From: an uncultured Clostridia bacterium
GTDB taxonomy: Bacteria > Bacillota > Clostridia > Christensenellales > Borkfalkiaceae
Direction of reading: 5' to 3'
Length of the DNA stretch: 64,000 nt
Assembly (NCBI GenBank): GCA_944336975.1
Contig: CALVLH010000003.1
Span: forward strand, 62,001-126,000
Shown here one piece after another: positions 12,956 to 21,920 of this stretch; the stretch's first letter is position 1; the number at the start of each line of letters is the position of its first letter. A program made the translations under genes and the position numbers. The notes under the pieces were generated by a model, which was not told where the DNA came from, did not search any database, and was given only the letters and a program-made list of their open reading frames with translations.

Positions 12956-12999
12956 GCTGTAAAAATATGCGCAAAGTTGCAAAAAATTTTGCAAAGCGC

Positions 13000-13028
13000 T
13001 TGAAAAATACAGGGGCGTATGGTATAAT
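13000..13028 (+). promoter_or_regulatory. promoter of the yicC-gmk-rpoZ operon
   Basis: TTGAAA (13000-13005), 17-bp spacer, TATAAT (13023-13028), about 50 bp before the yicC start. Confidence 0.88.
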
Positions 13029-13078
13029 ATAACAATCAATTTCAAGGGCGTGACGCGTTCTTTCGGGGTGTGGTCGAT

Positions 13079-13951
13079 ATGTACAGCATGACGGGTTTCG
13101 GCAAAGGCGAATATCGGGAAAACGGCGTGGAGCTTACCGTGGAAGTCAAGACGGTCAACAACCGTTTTCTGGATATCTCCGTCAAGAGCCCGCGCATCTT
13201 TTCCGCGTATGAGGAACTCATCCGTTCCCTCGTGCGCGAGCGCATCTCCCGCGGACATATCGACGTGTTCGTGAGTTATACCGACAAGCGCGAACGCGCC
13301 AAGAGCCTGTATGTGGACATGGCGGCGGCGACCGCGTATGTGAACGCCGCCCGCGCGGTGAAAGAGGCGTTTCCCGATCTCGCCGACGATGCGACGGTAT
13401 CCGCCGTCCTGCGCTATCCCGACGTGGTGAAGCAGGAAGAGGCGACGGGCGCGGACGAGGCGCTTCTGGAAGCGCTCCGCTCTGCGGTCTGTTCCGCGAT
13501 GGACGCCCTGCGCGAAATGAGGAAAAAAGAAGGCGAACGCCTGAAAAAAGATTTGCTCTCCCGCATGAAGACGATCGCGGCGCTGCGCGAGAAGATCGCC
13601 GCCCGCGCGCCGTCCGTGGCGGAGGAATACCGCAAAAAGCTGAGCGAGCGCATCGGGGAATACCTGAACGGAAAGGTGGACGAGGCGCGTATCCTGACGG
13701 AAGCCGCGATCTTTGCGGATAAGTGCAACATCGACGAAGAGCTCACCCGCCTCTCCTGCCACATCGCGGAGTTTTACAACATCTGCGAAAGCGACACGGT
13801 GGGGCGTAAGCTGGACTTCCTCGTGCAGGAATTCAACCGCGAATGCAACACGATATGTTCCAAATCCAACGACGTGGCGATCACGGCGGCGGGGCTGGAA
13901 ATGAAGAACGAGATCGAAAAAGTACGCGAACAAATACAGAATTTGGAGTAA
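13079..13951 (+). CDS. yicC: YicC/YloC family endoribonuclease
   Basis: 290 aa with the family N-terminus MYSMTGFGKGE, then VEVKTVNNRFLDISVKSPR and the C-terminal DUF1732 block ending EFNRECNTICSKSNDVAITAAGLEMKNEIEKVREQIQNLE. YicC proteins have been described as metal-dependent endoribonucleases acting in RNA turnover. A GTG three codons upstream (13070) is in frame, but the conserved N-terminus begins at the ATG. First gene of the operon with gmk, which starts two bases after its stop; the ribosome site for gmk lies in the last codons of this gene. Confidence 0.93.
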   Translation: MYSMTGFGKGEYRENGVELTVEVKTVNNRFLDISVKSPRIFSAYEELIRSLVRERISRGHIDVFVSYTDKRERAKSLYVDMAAATAYVNAARAVKEAFPDLADDATVSAVLRYPDVVKQEEATGADEALLEALRSAVCSAMDALREMRKKEGERLKKDLLSRMKTIAALREKIAARAPSVAEEYRKKLSERIGEYLNGKVDEARILTEAAIFADKCNIDEELTRLSCHIAEFYNICESDTVGRKLDFLVQEFNRECNTICSKSNDVAITAAGLEMKNEIEKVREQIQNLE

Positions 13952-13953
13952 AT

Positions 13954-14514
13954 ATGCGTAATGTGTTGATGGCAATCTCCGGACCTTCCGGGGTGGGAAA
14001 GGGTACGCTCGTCAAAGAGCTCCTGAAAGAGGACGACACGCTCGTCGCTTCCGTATCCTGCACCACGCGCGCCCCGCGCGAAGGCGAAACGGACGGAAAG
14101 GACTACTTTTTCGTCACGCGCGCAGAGTTCGAGTCGCGCATCTCGGAAGACGGATTCCTCGAATACGACGAACATTTCGGCAACTATTACGGCACGCCCC
14201 GTTCCTTTGTGGAGCGGACGCTGAAAGAAAAATCGGTCATTCTGGAGATCGACGTCGTGGGGGCGCTGAACGCCAAACGGGTATTCCCGCAGACGGTGCT
14301 CATCATGATCGTCCCGCCCTCCATGGAGGAGCTGGAAACGCGGCTGGAAGGCCGCGGTTCGGAGACGGAAGCGGAGCGCAAAGAGCGCCTGCGCCGCGTG
14401 AAATACGAGCTCGAACAGCAGGAGCTTTACGATTACGTCGTGGTCAACGACGATCTCGCTTCGACGAAGCGGAAATTGCAGGAAATCATCGCGAAGGAAA
14501 AAAACAGAGCGTAA
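13954..14514 (+). CDS. gmk: guanylate kinase
   Basis: 186 aa. Phosphorylates GMP to GDP with ATP in the cytosol, feeding GTP and (p)ppGpp pools. The P-loop GPSGVGKGT is near the N-terminus, followed by the GMP-binding SCTTRAPREGE and DYFFVTRAEFE, and the lid segment RLEGRGSETEAERKERL. The upstream in-frame extension lies inside yicC; the ATG at 13954 gives the family N-terminus and has TTGGAG upstream. Order yicC-gmk-rpoZ is that of B. subtilis, but a remA-type gene is not present between them. Confidence 0.97.
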   Translation: MRNVLMAISGPSGVGKGTLVKELLKEDDTLVASVSCTTRAPREGETDGKDYFFVTRAEFESRISEDGFLEYDEHFGNYYGTPRSFVERTLKEKSVILEIDVVGALNAKRVFPQTVLIMIVPPSMEELETRLEGRGSETEAERKERLRRVKYELEQQELYDYVVVNDDLASTKRKLQEIIAKEKNRA

Positions 14515-14536
14515 AGATATTCGGAGGTGAAAAAAT

Positions 14537-14758
14537 ATGGTCAACGAACCTTCTGTGGACGCATTGGTCCGTAAACTCGGGACGGAAGAGAACCCCGCCA
14601 GCAGATACGAGCTGTGCGTGGTCGTCGCAAAGCGTACCCGCCAGATCATCGAACAGATGCAGAGCACGGGCGTCAAAGATTTGCCCAACAAGCAGAAAGA
14701 GATCGTGCTTGCCTGCCAGGAGATTATGAACGGCAAGGTCACGAGCGTAAAGGATTGA
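14537..14758 (+). CDS. rpoZ: DNA-directed RNA polymerase omega subunit
   Basis: 73 aa, the usual length of Firmicutes omega. The conserved core reads NPASRYELCVVVAKRTRQI, the helix that braces the beta-prime C-terminus. Strong GGAGGTG ribosome site. A short GC hairpin with a T-rich tail follows and may reduce read-through into priA; the coaBC gene that usually follows rpoZ in Firmicutes is absent. Confidence 0.94.
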   Translation: MVNEPSVDALVRKLGTEENPASRYELCVVVAKRTRQIIEQMQSTGVKDLPNKQKEIVLACQEIMNGKVTSVKD

Positions 14759-14766
14759 CGGAAAAC

Positions 14767-14800
14767 GCCCCGCATAGCACGGGGCTGTTTTCTCTTTTTT
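14767..14800 (+). terminator. weak terminator or attenuator between rpoZ and priA
   Basis: 6-bp stem GCCCCG/CGGGGC with a 7-nt loop, followed by TGTTTTCTCTTTTTT. It overlaps the priA leader, so partial read-through is likely. Confidence 0.6.
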
Positions 14801-14807
14801 CGGGGAT

Positions 14808-16979
14808 ATGATCGCGGAAGTCATCGTAGACATCGCGCACAGCGATGTGGACAAGATCTTCGACTACGAGTGCGGAGAGGAAATTGAGGCGGGGATGCGC
14901 GTCACCGTGCCCTTCGGAAGGAGCGCGGCGACGGGTTTTGTCATGCGCCTCAAAGAGAAGAGCGATTTCCCCGCAGACAAACTCAAACGCATTTACCGCG
15001 CGGAGGAGGACTACCCCGCGCTCACGGCGGAGAGCCTGATTCTGGCGCAGAAGATCGTGGCGCGATACCGCGTTCCCATGGCGCTCGTTTTAAGGCTGTT
15101 TCTGCCCGCCGAAATGCGCACGGGCAAGGTGAGCGAGCGTTACCGCTCGTTCGCAAAGATCGCGGAAGGGGCGGCTCCCGTCTTTTCCCGCGCGGCGAAA
15201 AAGCAGGAAGCGGCGTTTGCGTATCTTTCCGAACACGGCGAGACGGACGCGGCGATCCTGCGCGAGAGGTTCGGCGGCGCGGTCAACGCGCTGGCGGAAA
15301 AAGGATATATCGCGATCGAGAAGCGGCGCGTCCTGCGCGATCCCTATCGCGGCGTGGAGGGGGAAAAGATCTCCCGCGCCCTCACGCCCGCCCAGCGGCT
15401 CGCGGTAAAGACGATCGAGGAGACGGACAAGACGGTCACGCTTCTGCACGGCGTGACGGGGAGCGGAAAGACGGAGATCTATCTCACCCTCATCGCCGAG
15501 CAGCTCAGAAAGGGCAAGAGCGCGATCTTTCTCGTGCCCGAGATCTCCCTGACGCCGCAGATGCTCTCCCAGCTCCGCGCGCGGTTCGGGGAAAGCGCGG
15601 CGATCCTGCACAGCGGCCTGTCCGCGGGCGAGCGCTTCGACGAGTGGTGCAGGCTTCGCGAAGGAACGGCGAAGATCGCGATCGGCGCGCGTTCGGCGAT
15701 CTTTGCGCCCGTGGAAAACGTCGGGGCGATCATCATCGACGAGGAACACGACGGGAGCTATTCGAGCGAGAGCGCGCCCCGCTACAATACGGCGGACATC
15801 GCGAAACTGCGCGCTGCCTACAACGGCTGTAAACTCATCCTGGGCAGCGCTACGCCGTCGGTGGAGACCTACCGCCTGGCGAAAGAGGGGGAATATCAGC
15901 TCATCACCCTGCCCGACCGCATCAACCGCCGTCCCATGCCCGACGTCGTCATCGCGGATATGCGCCGCGAGGTGCGCCGCGGGAACGCCTCCGCCTTTTC
16001 TTCCCAGCTGCGGGAGCGGTTGGAAAAGTGCCTTTCGGAGGGCAATCAGGCGATCGTATTTCTCAACCGCAGGGGATATTCGCAGACGGTCGTCTGCCGT
16101 ACCTGCGGCTATGTCGCCAAGTGCGAGCACTGCGACGTCGCGCTCACCTATCACAGCGAAGAGGATTGCCTCAAATGCCATTACTGCGGCACGCGCTATC
16201 ACATGCTGTCCGCCTGCCCCGAGTGCGGGGGAACGCACATCAACTATGTCGGCACGGGCACGCAAAGGGTGGTCGGTGAACTGAAAAAGCTGTATCCGAA
16301 GGCGCGCATCCTGCGCATGGACAACGATACGACGAGCGGCAAGGAAGGGCATTTCCGCATCCTCAAAGAGTTCGGGGAACATCGCGCGGACATCCTCGTC
16401 GGCACGCAGATGGTCGCAAAGGGGCACGATTTTCCGTCCGTCACGCTGGTCGGCATTCTGGACGCGGACATGAGCCTGCATTTCGCCGACTATCGGAGCG
16501 GCGAACGCACCTTCCAGCTCATCACGCAGGTGGCGGGCAGGAGCGGCCGCGCGGAGGCGCGGGGGGAAGTGGTGTTGCAGACGTACGATCCCGACAACTA
16601 CATCCTCCGCTTTGCGGCGAATTACGATTATAACGGATTTTACGAATACGAGATCGGGATGCGCGCCGCGCTCGCGTTTCCCCCGTTCGCCAAGATCGTG
16701 CGCGTGATGGCGACGGGCACGGACGAAAGGGAGACGCTGGACGCCCTGCGCGAGGTGTACGGTAAATTACAGGAGATCTACGGAAAGTATCCCGAAAAGT
16801 TCCTGTTTTTCAATAAGATGCACGCGCCCATCAAGCGCATCCAGAACAAGTTCCGCTATCAGGTGCTCATGCGGCTGACGGACGGAACGCCGCTCAAAGA
16901 GATCTATGACGCGTGTGCGGACGTCAAACGCAAAAACGCGATGGTATATATCGAGGAGAATCCCTCCAATTTAAGCTGA
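14808..16979 (+). CDS. priA: primosomal protein N' (replication restart helicase)
   Basis: 723 aa. PriA recognises stalled forks and D-loops and reloads the replicative helicase. An N-terminal DNA-binding domain (IAEVIVDIAHSDVDKIFDYE) precedes the SF2 helicase: Walker A GVTGSGKTEIY, DEEHDGSYSSE box, and GSATPSVETY. Eight cysteines form the two zinc sites in the insertion (CRTCGYVAKCEHC and CLKCHYCG...CPECGG). Motif V/VI regions (GTQMVAKGHDFP, QVAGRSGRAEARGEV) are intact. The start gives a full-length N-terminus. It heads the downstream def-fmt-rsmB-rlmN-rpe-thiN run. Confidence 0.96.
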   Translation: MIAEVIVDIAHSDVDKIFDYECGEEIEAGMRVTVPFGRSAATGFVMRLKEKSDFPADKLKRIYRAEEDYPALTAESLILAQKIVARYRVPMALVLRLFLPAEMRTGKVSERYRSFAKIAEGAAPVFSRAAKKQEAAFAYLSEHGETDAAILRERFGGAVNALAEKGYIAIEKRRVLRDPYRGVEGEKISRALTPAQRLAVKTIEETDKTVTLLHGVTGSGKTEIYLTLIAEQLRKGKSAIFLVPEISLTPQMLSQLRARFGESAAILHSGLSAGERFDEWCRLREGTAKIAIGARSAIFAPVENVGAIIIDEEHDGSYSSESAPRYNTADIAKLRAAYNGCKLILGSATPSVETYRLAKEGEYQLITLPDRINRRPMPDVVIADMRREVRRGNASAFSSQLRERLEKCLSEGNQAIVFLNRRGYSQTVVCRTCGYVAKCEHCDVALTYHSEEDCLKCHYCGTRYHMLSACPECGGTHINYVGTGTQRVVGELKKLYPKARILRMDNDTTSGKEGHFRILKEFGEHRADILVGTQMVAKGHDFPSVTLVGILDADMSLHFADYRSGERTFQLITQVAGRSGRAEARGEVVLQTYDPDNYILRFAANYDYNGFYEYEIGMRAALAFPPFAKIVRVMATGTDERETLDALREVYGKLQEIYGKYPEKFLFFNKMHAPIKRIQNKFRYQVLMRLTDGTPLKEIYDACADVKRKNAMVYIEENPSNLS

Positions 16980-16993
16980 CAAGGAGATTGACT

Positions 16994-17452
16994 ATGATAC
17001 GCGAAGTGGTACAGGTCGGTGACGAAGTATTGCGCAGGAAGTGCGAACCCGTAAAGGAGTTCGGCACTTCGCTTTCCGCGCTGTTGGACGATATGAAGGA
17101 AACGCTCTTTCACGAGGACGGCGCGGGGCTTGCCGCGCCGCAGATCGGCGTGCCGCTGCGCGCGGTCGTCGTGAACGTGGAAGAGGGATATTTCGAATTC
17201 GTCAATCCCGTCTTTGTCTGGCAGAAGGGGGAACAGGTGGGGCCCGAAGGCTGTCTTTCCGTGCGCGGGAAGATGGGCACCGTCCGCCGTCCCAATAAGG
17301 TGAAAATCGTCTTTCAGGACAGAAAGGGCGATCGCTATTCGCTCGTGGCGCACGGATTTTTCGCCCGCGCGATCTGCCATGAGCTCGATCATCTGGACGG
17401 CGTTCTGTACATCGACAAAGCGCAGGACGTACGCGAAGCGGAGAAAGATTAA
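16994..17452 (+). CDS. def: peptide deformylase
   Basis: 152 aa metalloenzyme that removes the formyl group from nascent proteins. All three motifs are visible: GAGLAAPQIG (residues 43-52), EGCLSV with metal-binding Cys87, and HELDH (His129 and His133 as ligands, Glu130 catalytic). An in-frame extension to 16913 lies inside priA; the ATG at 16994 follows AAGGAGA. The gene is 14 bp after priA and 10 bp before fmt, so the formylation/deformylation pair is co-transcribed. Confidence 0.97.
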   Translation: MIREVVQVGDEVLRRKCEPVKEFGTSLSALLDDMKETLFHEDGAGLAAPQIGVPLRAVVVNVEEGYFEFVNPVFVWQKGEQVGPEGCLSVRGKMGTVRRPNKVKIVFQDRKGDRYSLVAHGFFARAICHELDHLDGVLYIDKAQDVREAEKD

Positions 17453-17462
17453 AGGTGACGGC

Positions 17463-18392
17463 ATGAAGATCGTATTTGCGGGCACGCCGTCCTTTGCGGT
17501 CGCGCCCTTGAAAAAACTCATCGCAGAAGGCTTCGCGATCGCCGCGGTGCTCACGCAGCCGGACAAGCCGCAGGGCAGAAAGGGGATCCTGACGCCTTCG
17601 CCCGTCAAGCTGGCGGCGCAGGAGGCGGGCATTCCCGTGTTGCAGCCCGAAAATCTGAAAGCGGATTTTTCCGACCTCGCCGCCGTCCGTGCGGACGCGA
17701 TGGTCACCTGCGCATACGGACAGATTTTGACGCAGGAAGTGCTCGATCTCTTCCCTCTGGGCGTGTGGAACGTGCACGCGAGCCTGCTCCCCGCTTACCG
17801 CGGTGCGGCGCCCATTCCCCGCTGTATCATGGACGGATGCAGGGAGACGGGAGTCACCGTCATGAAGACGGAGCTGGGGCTGGATACGGGCGATATTCTG
17901 CTGCAACGCGCGCTCGCGGTGGAGGATACGGACACCTGCGGCACGCTGACGGAAAAGCTCTCCCTGCTCGGCGCGGAACTCATCGCCGAGGGGATGAAAC
18001 TTGTGGAAGCGGGCAAGGCGCAGACGACGGCGCAGGGCGAGGGATTCGTCTGTAAGAAAGTCGCAAAAGCGGCGGCGGACTTTTCCCGTCCCGCGGCGGA
18101 AGTGAGCGCGTTCATCCGCGCCCTTTCTCCCGCGCCGCTCGCGTTCGGCAGGGCGGAAGGGATCTTGCTCAATTTCATCAACGCGGAGATCGCGGACGTC
18201 GAAACGGATGCGCCTTGCGGGACCATCCTTTCCGACCGTCCGTCCGACGGGCTGATCGTCGCCTGCGGACAGGGCGCGGTGCGCGTCACCGAAGTCCAGC
18301 CTGCGGGCGGAAAGAAGATGCGCGCCTCCGATTTCCTCAACGGAAGAAAGCTGAAAAAGGGGATGCGCTTTGAAGACAAACCCGTTTTATGA
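17463..18392 (+). CDS. fmt: methionyl-tRNA formyltransferase
   Basis: 309 aa. Transfers a formyl group from 10-formyl-tetrahydrofolate to initiator Met-tRNA. Starts with MKIVFAGTPSFAV; the folate/catalytic motif is NVHASLLPAYRGAAPI, followed by GLDTGDILL. A C-terminal OB-type tRNA-binding domain follows. The ATG at 17463 follows AAAGGTG; the longer frame lies within def. The end overlaps the next gene by 23 bases, indicating translational coupling to rsmB. Confidence 0.96.
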   Translation: MKIVFAGTPSFAVAPLKKLIAEGFAIAAVLTQPDKPQGRKGILTPSPVKLAAQEAGIPVLQPENLKADFSDLAAVRADAMVTCAYGQILTQEVLDLFPLGVWNVHASLLPAYRGAAPIPRCIMDGCRETGVTVMKTELGLDTGDILLQRALAVEDTDTCGTLTEKLSLLGAELIAEGMKLVEAGKAQTTAQGEGFVCKKVAKAAADFSRPAAEVSAFIRALSPAPLAFGRAEGILLNFINAEIADVETDAPCGTILSDRPSDGLIVACGQGAVRVTEVQPAGGKKMRASDFLNGRKLKKGMRFEDKPVL

Positions 18393-19596
18393 TCCCTATC
18401 AGATCTTAACTAAAATTTACGCGGAAGGGGCGCATCTGAAACAGGCGATCGCGGACACGCCCGTCGAGGAACTCAACCGCGGCCGCACGGTAAAGACGGT
18501 GTACGGCGTATTGGAGCGCGACGCTTACTTTTCCCTCTGTATCCGCACGTTTGCCCCGAAAAGCCCCAAACAGAGCATCCGCATTCTCTTGAAGATCGCG
18601 CTTTACTGGCTTCTTTCTTTGGGAAAGCCGAAATATATGGTCACCGATACCGCCGTCGATCTGTGCAAACGCATGGGAAAGGGCGGCGCGGCGGGGTTCG
18701 TGAACGCATTCCTGCGCTCGTTCGACGAGAGCAAAGTCGTCCTGCCGCAGGGCGACGAAGGGCTTGCCGTGCGCTCGTCTTTCCCGCTGTTCGCGGTGAA
18801 AAAGATACGGGAGGAATACGGCGACCGCGCGGAGCGCATCCTGCTCGCGAAAAGTCACGGCGTGACCGTGCGCTTCGTGCGCGGGGAAGAGGAATATCTC
18901 GCCCGCCCGCACGAGGATACGCCCTTTCCGCACGTCTTTATCTTTCCCAATTTCACGCGCGACGCGAATTTTTTCGCGGGCGATTATACCTTTCAGTCGG
19001 TGGGCAGTATCGCGATCTGCGCCGTCGCGAAGCCGTGCGAAAAGCTGTTGGACGCGTGCGCCGCGCCGGGCGGCAAGAGCGTGCTCCTGTCCGGAAAATG
19101 CGGGAGCGTGACGGCGTGCGAACTGTATGAACACCGCGCGGAACTGATACGGCAGTACGCTTCCCGCATGGGCGCGGAAAACGTCGAAGTGCGGCAGGCG
19201 GATTCGACTCGGTTTCTTCCCGAATGGGAAGGCGTGTTCGACGGCGTGCTGTGCGACGTTCCCTGTACGGGACTTGGCACGGCGGCGGAAAATCCCGATC
19301 TTCCGCTCCGCAAGAAGGAAGAAGATCTGGAAGAGCTGAAAAGGACCCAGCGGGCGATCTTGGAAAATTGCTCGCGCTATGTGAAGAAGGGCGGGTATCT
19401 CGTCTATTCCACCTGCTCTTTGTTGCAGGAAGAAAACGACGGACAGGTCGGCGCGTTTTTGTCCGCGCACCCCGAATTTGCGCTTGCGGCGGCGGACAGC
19501 CCGCTCCCGCACGAGAAAAAGAGATACGGCTTGCAGTTTTTGCCCGATACGGCGTTCGGCGCGGGATTTTATGTAAGCAGATTGAGACGGCTATGA
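18370..19596 (+). CDS. rsmB: 16S rRNA m5C967 methyltransferase
   Basis: 408 aa. An N-terminal NusB-like domain (LNRGRTVKTVYGVLERDAYF) is joined to the Rossmann methyltransferase: SAM loop LLDACAAPGGKS, motif IV DVPCTGLG with its cysteine, and the catalytic cysteine in YSTCSLLQEEN. A TTG start at 18370 is inferred because it follows AAAAAGGGG at 8 nt and gives the correct N-terminus; no ATG lies nearby in this frame. It starts inside fmt and ends by ATGA overlap with rlmN. Confidence 0.92.
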   Translation: MKTNPFYDPYQILTKIYAEGAHLKQAIADTPVEELNRGRTVKTVYGVLERDAYFSLCIRTFAPKSPKQSIRILLKIALYWLLSLGKPKYMVTDTAVDLCKRMGKGGAAGFVNAFLRSFDESKVVLPQGDEGLAVRSSFPLFAVKKIREEYGDRAERILLAKSHGVTVRFVRGEEEYLARPHEDTPFPHVFIFPNFTRDANFFAGDYTFQSVGSIAICAVAKPCEKLLDACAAPGGKSVLLSGKCGSVTACELYEHRAELIRQYASRMGAENVEVRQADSTRFLPEWEGVFDGVLCDVPCTGLGTAAENPDLPLRKKEEDLEELKRTQRAILENCSRYVKKGGYLVYSTCSLLQEENDGQVGAFLSAHPEFALAAADSPLPHEKKRYGLQFLPDTAFGAGFYVSRLRRL

Positions 19597-20663
19597 AAGA
19601 GATTTTGCAGGATCTGAATACGGAAGAGATCAGAGAGCTTGTCCGCAACGCGGGCGAGAAGCCGTTCCGCGCCGATCAGATCCGTCTGGGGCTCATGCAG
19701 GGCAAGCGCATTTCCGAGCTTCCCGTCTCGCCGTCGCTCCGCGCCTTGCTGTGCGAGCGGTTCGAGGACGAACCCGTGCGCATTCTGAAAAAATACGTCT
19801 CCGCGGACGGCACGCAGAAATATCTCTTCGCGCTCGCGGACGGGAACGTCGTCGAGGGCGTGCTCATGGCGTATAAATACGGCAACACGCAGTGCGTATC
19901 CACGCAGGTCGGGTGCCGCATGGGTTGCAAGTTCTGCGCCTCCACGCTCAACGGGCTCATCCGCAACCTGACGGCGGGCGAGATCCTGTCGCAGATCCTC
20001 GTCGTCAACCGCGAGCAGGGCGGCACGCTCAAAGACCGCGCGGTCACCAACGTCGTGCTGATGGGAAGCGGCGAGCCGCTCGACAATTACGACAACGTAT
20101 TGCGCTTTCTGCGCAACCTCACCGCCGAGGACGGCATCTGCATCAGCGCGCGCAACGTGAGCCTTTCCACCTGCGGGCTCGTCCCCGCGATGTATCGGCT
20201 CGCGGACGAGGGGATCCCGCTCAATCTGACCATCTCCCTGCACGCGACCAACGACGAGGACCGCGCGCGGGTCATGCCCGTGGCGAACGCCTATTCGGTC
20301 GCGGACATCATGAAGGCGTGCGCGTATTATTTCAGCAAGACGGGGCGGCGGTACATCTTCGAATACAGCCTCATCGAGGGGGAGAACTGCGACGAGGCGC
20401 ACGCGCTCGCGCTCGCCGCGCTGATGAAGGGCAAGCCCTGTCATGTCAATCTCATCCGCCTCAACGAGGTGAAGGAGCGCACGCTCAGGTCGGTGAGCGA
20501 AAAACAGGCGTACCGATTTTTGGGCATTCTCGAAAAAAACGGCATATCCGCGACGCTCCGCCGTCAGATGGGTGCGGACATCGGCGGCGCCTGCGGTCAG
20601 TTGCGGGCGAGCTATTTAAGCGAAAACAAAGAAAACCAAGGGGGGAATCAAGATGAAAGTTAA
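19593..20663 (+). CDS. rlmN: 23S rRNA A2503 / tRNA A37 C2-methyltransferase (radical SAM)
   Basis: 356 aa. Methylates C2 of A2503 in 23S rRNA and A37 of some tRNAs. The radical-SAM cluster motif is CRMGCKFCAST; further family marks are VLMGSGEPLDNYDNV, NVSLSTCGLVP and SLHATND. The C-terminal cysteine that forms the protein-RNA intermediate is present in RRQMGADIGGACGQL. The ATG overlaps the rsmB stop (ATGA), and the 3' end overlaps rpe by 11 bases. In B. subtilis prpC-prkC-cpgA separate rlmN from rpe; here they are missing. Confidence 0.97.
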   Translation: MKEILQDLNTEEIRELVRNAGEKPFRADQIRLGLMQGKRISELPVSPSLRALLCERFEDEPVRILKKYVSADGTQKYLFALADGNVVEGVLMAYKYGNTQCVSTQVGCRMGCKFCASTLNGLIRNLTAGEILSQILVVNREQGGTLKDRAVTNVVLMGSGEPLDNYDNVLRFLRNLTAEDGICISARNVSLSTCGLVPAMYRLADEGIPLNLTISLHATNDEDRARVMPVANAYSVADIMKACAYYFSKTGRRYIFEYSLIEGENCDEAHALALAALMKGKPCHVNLIRLNEVKERTLRSVSEKQAYRFLGILEKNGISATLRRQMGADIGGACGQLRASYLSENKENQGGNQDES

Positions 20664-21309
20664 AGTGGCGCCTTCCATTCTCGCGGGCGATTTCGCGCGG
20701 ATGGGAGAAACGGTGAAAAAGTTGGAAGAGTGCGGCGCGGACTACGTCCACTGCGACGTGATGGACGGCAATTTCGTGCCGACGATCACGTTCGGGAATC
20801 AGATGATCGAGCACATCCGTCCGTATACGACGTTGCCGCTCGACTGTCATCTCATGGTGCTCCGTCCCGAAACGCGGCTGGAAGGGTTTGCCCGCGCGGG
20901 CGCGAACATCGTCACCGTGCATTACGAGGAATGCCGCGAGCAGACGGTGCAGATGCTCCGCATCATCAAAAACTACGGCATGAAGGCTTCGGCGGTCATC
21001 AACCCGAATACGCCCGTGGAATGCCTGTTCGACGCGGCGGAAGAAGCGGATATGCTCCTTCTGATGAGCGTCCATCCCGGCTGGGGCGGGCAGAAATTCA
21101 TCCCCGAAAGCCTCGGAAAGATCGAAAAACTGCGCCAGTTCCTCATCCGCAACGGCAGACCGGAGCTTGACATCGAAGTGGACGGCGGCATCACGCCCGA
21201 CAACGTGAACGACGTCATCTCCGCGGGCGCGAACGTCATCGTCGCGGGCAGCGCGGTGTTTCGCTCGCCCGACATGAAGGCGACGATAAGCCGCCTGCGC
21301 GGGGAATGA
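20653..21309 (+). CDS. rpe: ribulose-phosphate 3-epimerase
   Basis: 218 aa TIM barrel converting ribulose-5-phosphate to xylulose-5-phosphate. Motifs: APSILAGDF, HCDVMDGNFVPTITFG with the metal-binding His and Asp, DCHLMV, MSVHPGWGGQKF and the phosphate loop VDGGI. An AAGGGGGGAATCAAG ribosome site lies inside the end of rlmN, so it is tightly coupled. It ends by ATGA overlap with thiN. Confidence 0.97.
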   Translation: MKVKVAPSILAGDFARMGETVKKLEECGADYVHCDVMDGNFVPTITFGNQMIEHIRPYTTLPLDCHLMVLRPETRLEGFARAGANIVTVHYEECREQTVQMLRIIKNYGMKASAVINPNTPVECLFDAAEEADMLLLMSVHPGWGGQKFIPESLGKIEKLRQFLIRNGRPELDIEVDGGITPDNVNDVISAGANVIVAGSAVFRSPDMKATISRLRGE

Positions 21310-21914
21310 ACCGCGCCGTCATTCTGCTCAACGGCGAACCGTACCTTGGGCAGATCGACGATAAAGACGCCGTCGTCTACTGTTGCGACGGCGCGTACGA
21401 ATGGGCGAAAGGAAGAGTGCGCATCGACGAGACGCTGGGGGATTTCGATTCCCTCGGGTACCTTCCCGATCCTCCGCCCAAAGAGATCTACCCGTCCGAA
21501 AAGAACTTCACGGACGGCGAGATCGCGCTGTTCCGCGCCGTGGAAGCGGGCGCGGAGTATATTCAGATCTATGGCGGCGGCGGGGGCAGAGAAGACCATT
21601 TCATCGGCAACCTTCACCTGCTTCTCGCGGCGAAAAAGCGGGGTTCGTACGCCGAGATGATCACCGCGCATGCCCGCATCTTTCTCGGCGAAGGGGAAGT
21701 GCGCCTTTGCGGCTGCAAGGGCAAGACGGTGTCGATAGTCCCTTTCGGCGGCGACGCGCATATAATGGAGAGCGAGGGGCTCAAATATCCCCTGGACCGT
21801 CTCACGCTCGAATACGGCACCGCGCGCGGCATTTCCAACGTCGTGACGGAAGACGAGGCGCGCTTCGTCGCGGCGAGCGGCAGGGTGTTGGTGTTCGTCG
21901 ACGAAAATGAATAG
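21306..21914 (+). CDS. thiN: thiamine pyrophosphokinase
   Basis: 202 aa. Transfers pyrophosphate from ATP to thiamine, giving the cofactor thiamine diphosphate. Typical sequence marks are CCDGAYEWAKG, LGDFDSLG (metal-binding Asp residues), DGEIALFRAVEAGAEYIQIYGGGGGREDHFIGN and the C-terminal beta-strand domain with GTARGISNVVTEDEA. Downstream, its stop codon is inside the ribosome site of the SpoVM-like peptide. Confidence 0.95.
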   Translation: MNRAVILLNGEPYLGQIDDKDAVVYCCDGAYEWAKGRVRIDETLGDFDSLGYLPDPPPKEIYPSEKNFTDGEIALFRAVEAGAEYIQIYGGGGGREDHFIGNLHLLLAAKKRGSYAEMITAHARIFLGEGEVRLCGCKGKTVSIVPFGGDAHIMESEGLKYPLDRLTLEYGTARGISNVVTEDEARFVAASGRVLVFVDENE

Positions 21915-21920
21915 GAGGGA

